Virus record (IMG/VR): IMGVR_UViG_3300030430_005159
Location: 1-55,082 of that record
Origin: a virus
Strand: one strand, 5' to 3'
DNA length: 55,082 nucleotides
The notes beneath the pieces were generated by a model. The model saw only the letters and a program-made list of their open reading frames with translations. It had not been told where the DNA came from and ran no database searches. Positions 1-5,923 of the stretch are shown in pieces. The position numbers and the translations under genes are program-made. Positions within the stretch are counted from its first letter, which is position 1. Each line of letters starts with the position of its first letter.

Positions 1-1
1 G

Positions 2-55
2 CCCCCAGAAGGTTACGCAAGAATCGATGACCAGCTAATCAAGCTGATACCGTAG
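2..55 (+). CDS. C-terminal end of a gene cut by the window edge, possible DUF2589 paralogue
   Basis: An open frame runs in from the left edge and stops at TAG (53-55). The last residues read PPEGYARIDDQLIKLIP. The next gene has a similar PPEGLMKVLDMLNDAIAP stretch near its own C-terminus, so this may be the end of a second DUF2589 protein. The stop overlaps the AGGAG that serves the next gene, which fits a tandem co-transcribed pair. Only 17 residues are visible, so the family assignment is inference. Confidence 0.45.
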   Translation, partial: PPEGYARIDDQLIKLIP

Positions 56-64
56 GAGTGAACA

Positions 65-667
65 GTGGCAGATCAACTTGTAAAGATGTCAGACCAGTTT
101 GGTGGTCTTCCCATGGACCAACTCATTGGTGGACCTCTGAAGGCGGCCTGTAGCGCTCAAACGTTGCTTGCTAAGGCTTCCAGTGACTTCATCAAGGACG
201 TGGGGCTCGACACCGACGCAGGCGGCAACATGGCCGCACGCACAGTTGATTTCAGCTTCAATCGACCAAGCACAGCAGCAGACGGCACCGCCACCATGGA
301 AAAGGTGGATCTTCAGGTGCCGCTGCTTGCCATCATCAACACCCCCAGCTTGTCAGTCAAAGAGGCTGAGGTTCGATTTACAATGGAAGTGAAGTCTTCC
401 ACATCGAGCAAAACAACCTCAGATAGCAAGGCTGACCTGACTGCTAAAGCAAAGTACAACGCTGGCTTGTTTAGCTGCGAAGTTACGGTTCACGGTTCAG
501 TGGCAAACCACAGCGAAAACACTCGCGCGTCGGACAACAGCGCCAAGTACGACGTCAAGGTGGTCGCACGGGACGACGGGCCTCCAGAGGGGCTCATGAA
601 GGTTCTGGACATGCTGAACGACGCGATTGCACCATCGCCGACTCCAGCCACCACAACCAAGAAATAA
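65..667 (+). CDS. DUF2589 family protein
   Basis: A 200-residue protein with a GTG start preceded by AGGAG at 54-58, six bases upstream. The N-terminus (DQFGGLPMDQLIGGPLKAAC, residues 11-30) is the signature of DUF2589: a short helical lead with GGPL and a Cys, followed by a beta-rich body. Here the body includes the VDFSFNRP strand region and a Ser/Thr/Lys-rich central stretch around 113-128. There is no signal peptide or membrane segment. The tail is Pro/Thr/Lys-rich. The family is widespread in bacteria, often as adjacent paralogues, and I know of no assigned biochemical role. It is transcribed towards, and ends convergently with, the long leftward gene train. Confidence 0.85.
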   Translation: MADQLVKMSDQFGGLPMDQLIGGPLKAACSAQTLLAKASSDFIKDVGLDTDAGGNMAARTVDFSFNRPSTAADGTATMEKVDLQVPLLAIINTPSLSVKEAEVRFTMEVKSSTSSKTTSDSKADLTAKAKYNAGLFSCEVTVHGSVANHSENTRASDNSAKYDVKVVARDDGPPEGLMKVLDMLNDAIAPSPTPATTTKK

Positions 668-668
668 C

Positions 669-763
669 GTCCCCCTGACCCCCCACCCATGTCGCTTGTC
701 CCATCTCGGGGCGTGAGCATGGGCGATTCCTACCGGGTGGGGGGCTCAGGCCTATTTGGGGAC
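669..763. terminator. Large dyad between convergent genes, probable bidirectional terminator
   Basis: TGACCCCCCACCC (676-688) pairs with GGGTGGGGGG-C-TCA (735-748). An outer GTCCCC/GGGGAC pair (669-674 with 758-763) extends the stem, and CCCATG/CATGGG (686-691 with 718-723) gives an alternative inner stem. It sits between the stop at 667 and the convergent stop at 752. There is no clear U tract on either side. Confidence 0.5.
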
Positions 764-1138
764 CTGAACGATCTCAATGTCGACCATGCCTTCCTGTGTG
801 CAATCGACAATATCAAAAGAGATATCTGATGGCAGGTCACTTACTTTCGAAAGAAAGCTGAAGGTGGCCGAGCGGAGCCGAGCAATGGACTCCTCGTCGT
901 TGCACTTCGGCGAGATCGTCACCACAGTTTTGGACACAAGCTCCGGCTCTGGAGCGGGCTCAGGGTCAACCGATACTTCAGGCTCAGGTGGAGGCAATGG
1001 TGTCGGCTCTGGTTCCGGCACGATCTCCACAGGTTTCGGCTTTGGTTTTTTTGAGCGACCGTCACCCTCAACAGCAAAGCTCAAGCCGGCCGGGAGGATG
1101 ACAAAGGTGCCCAGAAAAATCAGAGCCGTGACAATCAT
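752..1138 (-). CDS. Membrane-anchored or exported proline-rich protein
   Basis: A 128-residue protein, last in the leftward gene train. Residues 3-22 are hydrophobic (ALIFLGTFVILPAGLSFA) and could be a signal peptide or an N-terminal anchor. A Lys/Pro stretch follows, then an acidic Pro-Glu region (about 35-65), the layout of periplasm-spanning linkers in TonB-like and spanin-like proteins. The C-terminal domain (about 68-128) has two Cys and is beta-like. Its start overlaps the previous gene's stop by 4 bases (ATGA), so it is translationally coupled. It lies at the end of the lysis-like block, so a spanin-type role is possible but unproven. No homologue recognised. Confidence 0.6.
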   Translation of the reverse strand: MIVTALIFLGTFVILPAGLSFAVEGDGRSKKPKPKPVEIVPEPEPTPLPPPEPEVSVDPEPAPEPELVSKTVVTISPKCNDEESIARLRSATFSFLSKVSDLPSDISFDIVDCTQEGMVDIEIVQVPK

Positions 1139-1773
1139 TTCTGCTCAGTGATCTCGAACAACTCATCAATCCGCTTCTTCATGCGCTTGATTTGACGCTC
1201 GACATCTTCACCGTCGAAGTCTGCTGAGATCATGGATGTCTTCTTTTGCACGGCGCTCAGCTTCGACTTTACGTCATCCAACTCAGCCTGCATCTTTTGA
1301 GTTGCGGCTTGGCAAGCAGGAGGCTGTTGTCCGTCCATTCCTTTGGACTGTGCTTCGATCTTGAGCTTCTGCATCTCTTGTTCATGCTTCTGCTCGGCAC
1401 GGTCACGGTAGTAGCTCCATGCTTTTGATCCACCGGCAACGGCCATACCAGCCAACGCAATCGCCACCATAGGGGCATAGTCGCCCCCAAGGGATTGGGC
1501 GGCGTCAGCGGCCGCTGTGATGTCCTGAGCAACGCCAACAGACTCTACAAGATCTGGCACGGCAGGAGTTGCCGCAGTCTCAACAGCCGCTGGTGCAGGC
1601 TCTGGAACAGGATCCGGCGCCTTCTCGGGTGCAGGTGGCGGTTTCGGTGCCTCTTGTTTGGTTTCGTTTGCCACAGGTTTTGTCTCCTCTTCAACAGGCT
1701 TTTCGTCGTAGATCCGAATCGGGGAGCCCACATCGAGCTTACAGTCAGACCCCTCTTGTACCACGCACTCCAT
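1135..1773 (-). CDS. Single-pass protein with Pro-rich N-terminus and coiled coil
   Basis: A 212-residue protein. The N-terminal half is acidic and Pro/Ala-rich (Glu-Pro and Ala-Pro repeats, about 25-80). A hydrophobic Ala/Gly/Met helix at about 100-118 (APMVAIALAGMAVAGG) follows, then a highly charged coiled coil (KHEQEMQKLKIEAQ and the region to 212). It is coupled to the downstream gene through an ATGA overlap. The arrangement resembles the inner-membrane partner of a phage spanin pair turned inside the chain, but I do not recognise the family. It belongs to a run of small membrane/coiled-coil genes. Confidence 0.6.
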   Translation of the reverse strand: MECVVQEGSDCKLDVGSPIRIYDEKPVEEETKPVANETKQEAPKPPPAPEKAPDPVPEPAPAAVETAATPAVPDLVESVGVAQDITAAADAAQSLGGDYAPMVAIALAGMAVAGGSKAWSYYRDRAEQKHEQEMQKLKIEAQSKGMDGQQPPACQAATQKMQAELDDVKSKLSAVQKKTSMISADFDGEDVERQIKRMKKRIDELFEITEQK

Positions 1774-1779
1774 CGAGAC

Positions 1780-2088
1780 CTACTTGTTCCGATCCAAGAT
1801 GCGTTCGAGCTTTGCCACGATGTCATTGTGAACTGCCGTGCGTGCAATCAAAAAGTCTTTGGACTGGGAGTCTTCGCGGTCCCGATACTCTTTGATCACA
1901 TTGTCGTAACGCTCACGCATACGCTCTGTGCGTTCGTCATATTCGGCTCGCATTTGTTCTACCTGATCCTGAAAACCTTCAACAAGCTTGTCGAGGCGCT
2001 TCTGCATCGTAATGAACTGGTACAGCAGGAAGGCCGCGAATACTCCGAGGTGGCCGTCTGCAAGCAGCGAGTCGACCAGCGCTTCCAT
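1780..2088 (-). CDS. Small membrane protein with coiled coil, BhlA/UviB-like putative holin
   Basis: A 102-residue protein. One hydrophobic segment near the N-terminus (LGVFAAFLLYQFITM, about 14-28) is followed immediately by a long charged coiled coil rich in Arg/Glu (RAEYDERTERMRERYD). A short N-terminal helix, one membrane span with GVFAxLL and a charged coil is the pattern of BhlA/UviB-type holin-like proteins. The family link is by pattern only. It starts one base from the stop of the YkuD-like gene, so the two are expressed together, which supports a lysis role. Confidence 0.55.
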   Translation of the reverse strand: MEALVDSLLADGHLGVFAAFLLYQFITMQKRLDKLVEGFQDQVEQMRAEYDERTERMRERYDNVIKEYRDREDSQSKDFLIARTAVHNDIVAKLERILDRNK

Positions 2089-2675
2089 CAGACCAAGCCT
2101 TTCTCTTCTTCAAGGATCAACGTGTAAGAAAACGCGTTCCCCCATTTGTCGCGAGCCTTCCGGCAGATGACCATAAACTCATCGAAGTCAGACTCGTTGG
2201 CGAATACTTGGCACCCAGCAGACCACTTATCGATTTGAGTCGAGTGGGCGCCGGCTTTGTGAATGTTGATGCCGTAAAAGCCTTCAGTAATCGAGTCGGG
2301 GTCACAATCGATGACATCATCCTTGTTGTCATCCCGATACACCTTGACGGTGCCGTTGCGCTGACACAGTGCTTCGTACTTGCCTTGATGCAAATCAATC
2401 TTCCACACGCTTCGATACTGACCGGGAACCAATACTGCGGTGCCGTTCACATTGGTCGGGTTTTCGAGCCAATACTTGCCCGGTTCTGTGGTGCATGGCC
2501 ACGCCTTCTCGATCCAATCTCCATCTTCGTCTTTGTACACGCAGTGAATCGTGTCATCGAAGCGATTGGGCTCATGGTGGGCGCTGCGAATGCCAATGAT
2601 GTTGATGTTGTACTCACCATTGAGAAAAACGGTGTGACCCAACGATTTGGCGTAGTCAAGAATCTCAGGATGCAT
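2088..2675 (-). CDS. YkuD-like (L,D-transpeptidase fold) protein, candidate cell-wall enzyme
   Basis: A 195-residue protein read from the ATG at 2675. A longer open frame reaches 2933, but that part lies out of frame over the preceding gene, whose TGA (2679-2677) is two bases before this ATG. The motif GINIHKAG...WSAGCQVF (His139 and Cys155) matches the His-X(n)-S-x-G-C-x-V active-site layout of YkuD L,D-transpeptidases, with A in place of the usual His before Gly-Cys. The segment NPTNVNGTAVLVPGQYR and a Lys-Val-Tyr-Arg-Asp-Asp-Asn-Lys-Asp (Ca-like) segment occur in a phage family I recognise. It may cut or remodel peptidoglycan at lysis; activity is inferred. Confidence 0.7.
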   Translation of the reverse strand: MHPEILDYAKSLGHTVFLNGEYNINIIGIRSAHHEPNRFDDTIHCVYKDEDGDWIEKAWPCTTEPGKYWLENPTNVNGTAVLVPGQYRSVWKIDLHQGKYEALCQRNGTVKVYRDDNKDDVIDCDPDSITEGFYGINIHKAGAHSTQIDKWSAGCQVFANESDFDEFMVICRKARDKWGNAFSYTLILEEEKGLV

Positions 2676-2676
2676 T

Positions 2677-2985
2677 TCAGTTACCACTACTGCAATTGGC
2701 GTTTGTGGCTTGGCAAATCTGTGCGATGTTGACTGCTTGGTGCTGTTGATTTTCAAGCATCTTTGAAACAATGTCTTCCATTTTATCCAGACGCTTTTCA
2801 ACACCTTCAATTTTGACATCGACCACCTCTTGATGAGTAAGCGTGTTTGCTTTCTTGCTTTCCAGCACAGTGACACGCTTGTCGAGGTCTTCCACATCCT
2901 GAGCCGCAGACTCAAGGGAGGCAAATGATACACCTGCCGCGAAAATCACCGTCAGAGCAGGCACTGCGATATCTTTGACTTCCAC
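2677..2985 (-). CDS. Membrane-anchored coiled-coil protein, spanin-like
   Basis: A 102-residue protein. The N-terminal hydrophobic segment (VPALTVIFAAGVSFASL, about 8-24) precedes a heptad-rich coil (VEDLDKRVTVLESKK through KMEDIVSKMLENQ), and the C-terminus carries two Cys (QICQATNANC). An N-terminal anchor plus a periplasmic coil is the layout of phage i-spanins (Rz). No sequence homologue recognised. It is transcribed just ahead of the YkuD-like gene (TGA-A-ATG junction). Confidence 0.6.
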   Translation of the reverse strand: MEVKDIAVPALTVIFAAGVSFASLESAAQDVEDLDKRVTVLESKKANTLTHQEVVDVKIEGVEKRLDKMEDIVSKMLENQQHQAVNIAQICQATNANCSSGN

Positions 2986-2996
2986 GGCACACCTCT

Positions 2997-3380
2997 TTAC
3001 TGTTCAGCGATCTCAGGACAACTATAAGACCCAAGCAGCTTATCCGTCAACTTGGATGGTTCGCATCGTTGCTTGTCTGTTTCACCCGTCCGAATGCACA
3101 GCGCCCACATGCATTGGAGGGACATTGGATCACCGCCAACCTCTTTGATGCAGGGCGGAGGCAGGTCGGTCAGCTTGTCTGCAATCTGACTCTCTCGCTG
3201 AGCCTGCTCCACCGATACTGCCTGCACCTTATCGACCAAGGCTTGATTGCCAGTATTCAACTCTTTGATGGCGTCAGTTTGAGCCTCAAGCGCTTTTGCT
3301 CCGGCATCCGGCTTCAAGCCCCAGCCTGCACCAAAACCCACCCCAAGTGCAGCTAAGACAGCTATAGATGCGATTGTCAT
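2997..3380 (-). CDS. Membrane-anchored Rz-like protein with Cys-rich C-terminus
   Basis: A 127-residue protein read from the ATG at 3380, which puts a hydrophobic segment (TIASIAVLAALGVGFGAGWGL) at the very N-terminus. The open frame extends 18 codons upstream to 3434, but that lead is polar and less likely. GAAGTG lies upstream. The middle is a coiled coil (AIKELNTGNQALVDKVQAV...QIADKL). The end carries Cys residues (PPPCIKEVGGDPMSLQC, CIRTG, RCEPSKL, YSCPEI). Disulphide-linked phage spanins look like this, but the identification is by architecture only. Confidence 0.6.
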   Translation of the reverse strand: MTIASIAVLAALGVGFGAGWGLKPDAGAKALEAQTDAIKELNTGNQALVDKVQAVSVEQAQRESQIADKLTDLPPPCIKEVGGDPMSLQCMWALCIRTGETDKQRCEPSKLTDKLLGSYSCPEIAEQ

Positions 3381-3491
3381 TTCATTCACTTCGAAAAAAT
3401 TTGATGAATCAGAAACAGTCATTGCACAGCACAAATCATCATTAGAGCGCTACATCAGCAAACAATGACTGCTTGATGATAGTAGATGATT

Positions 3492-3752
3492 TTACTTTTT
3501 TGTTGTTGATCGTTTTTTGGGTGCAGCTTTTTTGGCTGCCGGCTTTTTCGCGACAGGTTTTTTAGCTGTTGTAGATTTTTTAGAAGTTTTAGATTTTGCA
3601 TCAGCTTTCAAAGATGCAATTTCAGTTTCGAGGTCCGCAATCTTGGTTTCAAGCAAACTGATTACCTTCAACAAATCGTATCCGGCAGACCGGGCATTGC
3701 CGAACTTCGACTGGAGTTGAATCTTTGCTTTCGAAATCGTTTGATCAATCAT
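3492..3752 (-). CDS. Small coiled-coil protein with histone H1-like Lys/Ala/Pro tail
   Basis: An 86-residue protein. Residues 1-50 form a helical coil (LLKVISLLETKIADLETEIASLKAD). Residues 52-86 are a basic tail of KKPxAKK repeats (KKPVAKKPAAKKAAPKKRS), like the C-terminal tails of bacterial H1-like proteins (AlgP, HctB) and of some phage structural proteins. The tail should bind nucleic acid; the coil suggests an oligomer. It is followed by a 110-base AT-rich gap before the next leftward gene. Role unknown: DNA condensation or a virion adaptor are both possible. Confidence 0.65.
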   Translation of the reverse strand: MIDQTISKAKIQLQSKFGNARSAGYDLLKVISLLETKIADLETEIASLKADAKSKTSKKSTTAKKPVAKKPAAKKAAPKKRSTTKK

Positions 3753-3759
3753 TTTTCAC

Positions 3760-4152
3760 CTATGAGGAAAGAACCGTTACTTTAATGTCAGCGGTTGGTG
3801 GAGTTTGGCTCGAAAGCGCTGCGCTTGTGACGTTCCAAAAACTCAAACCACTCGAAAACGCCCAACCGCCAGAAATGACGTAAGTGGTTTTTTCACCGAT
3901 CGGAGCATACAAGACCAACTCCGGGATCGAGGAAGAGTTGCCACCACCCGTAACGTTGCTGCTCGCGTCAATAATCTTGACGTAACAAGCCGGCTCGTCG
4001 GTTGTGGCGATACCCGCAGTGGCATCGATTTCAACCATGAAGAGTGACCCGGTGCCAGCGGTAACATGCACAGCGGGAGTGTTATCTGCATCGGTGTCGA
4101 CAACGAGTTTTGGAGCAAGGTCGTCTTTGACCGATGTGAGTGCAACAGACAT
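3760..4152 (-). CDS. Small beta-rich protein, paralogue family member A
   Basis: A 130-residue protein with no Lys/Arg clusters, dominated by beta strands and small residues. It shares a pattern with three other products in the window (4152-4526, 47336-47728, 47738-48112): xVxIDNSxN...VxLKLYD, a Pro-x-F/L-V-L-x-A-P-A segment, then a V/I-x-x-G-x-x-F-x-x-G-L-S-L motif and a final VTV strand. Here the motif reads YVKIIDAS, LVLYAPIGEKTTYVISGGWAFSSGLSF. Such compact repeats are typical of virion decoration or fibre proteins. It overlaps its upstream paralogue by one base. Confidence 0.65.
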   Translation of the reverse strand: MSVALTSVKDDLAPKLVVDTDADNTPAVHVTAGTGSLFMVEIDATAGIATTDEPACYVKIIDASSNVTGGGNSSSIPELVLYAPIGEKTTYVISGGWAFSSGLSFWNVTSAALSSQTPPTADIKVTVLSS

Positions 4153-4526
4153 TAGTGCTCCGTCACGATGGTAACAGCGATTGCTTCTTGACCGGACACG
4201 CTGGGTGTCGTGTTGTCAGCCGGTGTAGCGTTTTCCGTAGCCGCAGCAGACAAGGCCGTGAAAGCAACGCCATTAGGGATTTCGAAGGTATACGTGCTCG
4301 CAGCGGGGCATGAAAAAATCCAATCAGGGTTGGTCGAACCCGATGTCGCGGTCACTGCGTTGTAAAGCTTCACGAAAACCGCCGCGTTGTTGCTGTTCGC
4401 GATTTTTACAGAGACAAGCCTACCGGGCCCATCCGTAAGATTAGACGTGACAGAATTTGTTGTCTGAGAGTTGAACGAGATCTTGTAGGAAACGGCCCCG
4501 TCAAATTTGGTCGTAACAAATGCCAT
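4152..4526 (-). CDS. Small beta-rich protein, paralogue family member B
   Basis: A 124-residue product of the same family as its neighbour: RLVSVKIANSNNAAVFVKLYNAV, then WIFSCPAASTYTFEIPNGVAFTALSAAA, then VTIVTEH. Length and strand pattern match the three paralogues. No signal peptide or membrane span. Its stop/start overlaps the next gene, so the pair is co-translated. Probable small virion protein; exact place unknown. Confidence 0.65.
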   Translation of the reverse strand: MAFVTTKFDGAVSYKISFNSQTTNSVTSNLTDGPGRLVSVKIANSNNAAVFVKLYNAVTATSGSTNPDWIFSCPAASTYTFEIPNGVAFTALSAAATENATPADNTTPSVSGQEAIAVTIVTEH

Positions 4527-4529
4527 TCA

Positions 4530-4721
4530 TCACTTCTTCGAGATTGCGCTCATTGCTTTTTCGGCAGAATCGCCAGCGATATAAGCAAGGCTAAGATACA
4601 GCCACTGCTCAGAATCAAGAAGACCACCGGCCAACAGTACAGTTCCGAGAAGGAGCACAGCAAGTCGCCGCCACGATACTCGCTTTTGCGAGCAAAAAAG
4701 TTTGTCGATAAAAGTCTGCAT
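4530..4721 (-). CDS. Small membrane protein, putative holin
   Basis: A 63-residue protein. A basic N-terminus (CSQKRVSWRRL) is followed by a hydrophobic helix (AVLLLGTVLLAGGLL, about 21-35), a short polar turn, and a second weaker hydrophobic stretch (WLYLSLAYIAG), ending in KK. Phage holin-like proteins of this size with K/R before the first span are common beside fibre genes. It lies between the fibre genes and the small beta proteins. Function is inferred from size and position. Confidence 0.5.
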   Translation of the reverse strand: MQTFIDKLFCSQKRVSWRRLAVLLLGTVLLAGGLLDSEQWLYLSLAYIAGDSAEKAMSAISKK

Positions 4722-4744
4722 CAGATTCTCTCAAATAAATTGTA

Positions 4745-5920
4745 CTAAAGCGGCAAGACTACGTCGCAGGTAACCGATGTAAAGTCATCCGAACTGTCTG
4801 CGCCTTGATTGTCGGCAATCTGACTCCACGATGCACCGGCGTTTGTGGACTCCCAAACATCACCATCACTGCAAGCGAGAAGCCATGTGGATCCATCGGT
4901 TGCAACGTCTCGAATACCGTCACTGGACATGCTCAAAGTCACAAGGTTGCTGTTGCTGATCACCTTGCCATTTACGTCAAAGTAGTACAGATCGGATTCG
5001 TTTTTGTTGGTTGTGGCAACGACACGACCTGAAGCGTCTGCGGCCATTTGTCCCTTGTCACCATTGCTCGACATGTGCAAAAGATTGTTCAGTCGAACTT
5101 CGTCTCCCCAATCCGTGATATCAGACGCAGCGCAGGAGCGAACATGAACTTGAGAACTATTGCTGTACATGATCACCCACGAGTTGTTGGTGAAAATGAT
5201 CGCATGGATTCGTCCGGGAACTCCTTTGCCCTGCCCACTACTGAAAGGAGTTGACACAGCAAAGGAAGCACCATCGTTCGTGCTGTAGTAAAAACGATTT
5301 GCCTGAGCGAAAGCCCACTTTCCTAATCCATCGCTAGCAATTCCATTGATAAAAACGCTGCTACTGTGCCCTGAAAGACTCGAAAGATCGATCGCGCTCC
5401 AGTTCGCGCCTCCATCCGTAGATCGATAGATGTCTTCGTCCCCTTGGTGACCAACAGCCATCCAAGTACCGGAAACGGTTCCGTCCGATCGAGCACCCCA
5501 AAGAACCTGCATGATGTTCTTTTTGTTGGTGGCTCCTCCACCCTCTGCTGCCGAGTTGGTCGAAACGTCGGTCCAAGAGGCGGTTGAGGTCACATCGGTG
5601 CCTGAAACCTGAAGCTCACGCGCTCCACCGTCCCGTGTGCAAATGTAAATGCCACTTCCACTGTTGTCTTTTCCAAATGCAATATCAAAGTCGTTGTCGT
5701 TGGTGTCTGCGCTGGAGATGCTGTCGTATGTTGTCCACGAGGTGCGGTCGCTGTTAGCGGCATGTGCAATGAGTGCATCATCTGCACCGATCACCCAACG
5801 GGTAGCACCCAGCGATGGCGACGTAAAGCCATTGCATTCTGCGATCGACGCGTAGGCTACCCCGTTGATCTCAACGATGTCTGCGGCTGCAACGTCGTTG
5901 ACTTTTGTGTAATCAGGCAT
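4745..5920 (-). CDS. BNR/sialidase-like beta-propeller protein, probable receptor-binding fibre tip
   Basis: A 391-residue protein with three clear Asp-box (BNR) motifs, S-x-(D/N)-x-G-x-x-(W/F): RSTDGGANWSAI (about 165-177), YSTNDGASFAVS (about 212-224) and ESTNAGASWSQI (about 358-370). Repeated strands such as WVIGADDALIAHAA, TWMAVGHQGDEDIY, KWAFAQANRFYY and TWLLACSDGDVW fit blades of a propeller. Catalytic residues of sialidases are not evident, so binding is more likely than hydrolysis. It sits 3 bases after the long fibre gene and probably attaches to it. The N-terminal 40 residues would be the docking part. Confidence 0.75.
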   Translation of the reverse strand: MPDYTKVNDVAAADIVEINGVAYASIAECNGFTSPSLGATRWVIGADDALIAHAANSDRTSWTTYDSISSADTNDNDFDIAFGKDNSGSGIYICTRDGGARELQVSGTDVTSTASWTDVSTNSAAEGGGATNKKNIMQVLWGARSDGTVSGTWMAVGHQGDEDIYRSTDGGANWSAIDLSSLSGHSSSVFINGIASDGLGKWAFAQANRFYYSTNDGASFAVSTPFSSGQGKGVPGRIHAIIFTNNSWVIMYSNSSQVHVRSCAASDITDWGDEVRLNNLLHMSSNGDKGQMAADASGRVVATTNKNESDLYYFDVNGKVISNSNLVTLSMSSDGIRDVATDGSTWLLACSDGDVWESTNAGASWSQIADNQGADSSDDFTSVTCDVVLPL

Positions 5921-5923
5921 TTG

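Noticed and set aside
2088-2933. Longer version of the YkuD-like gene (281 residues)
   Set aside because: The first 86 codons lie over the preceding gene in another frame and have odd composition; the ATG at 2675 follows its stop directly.
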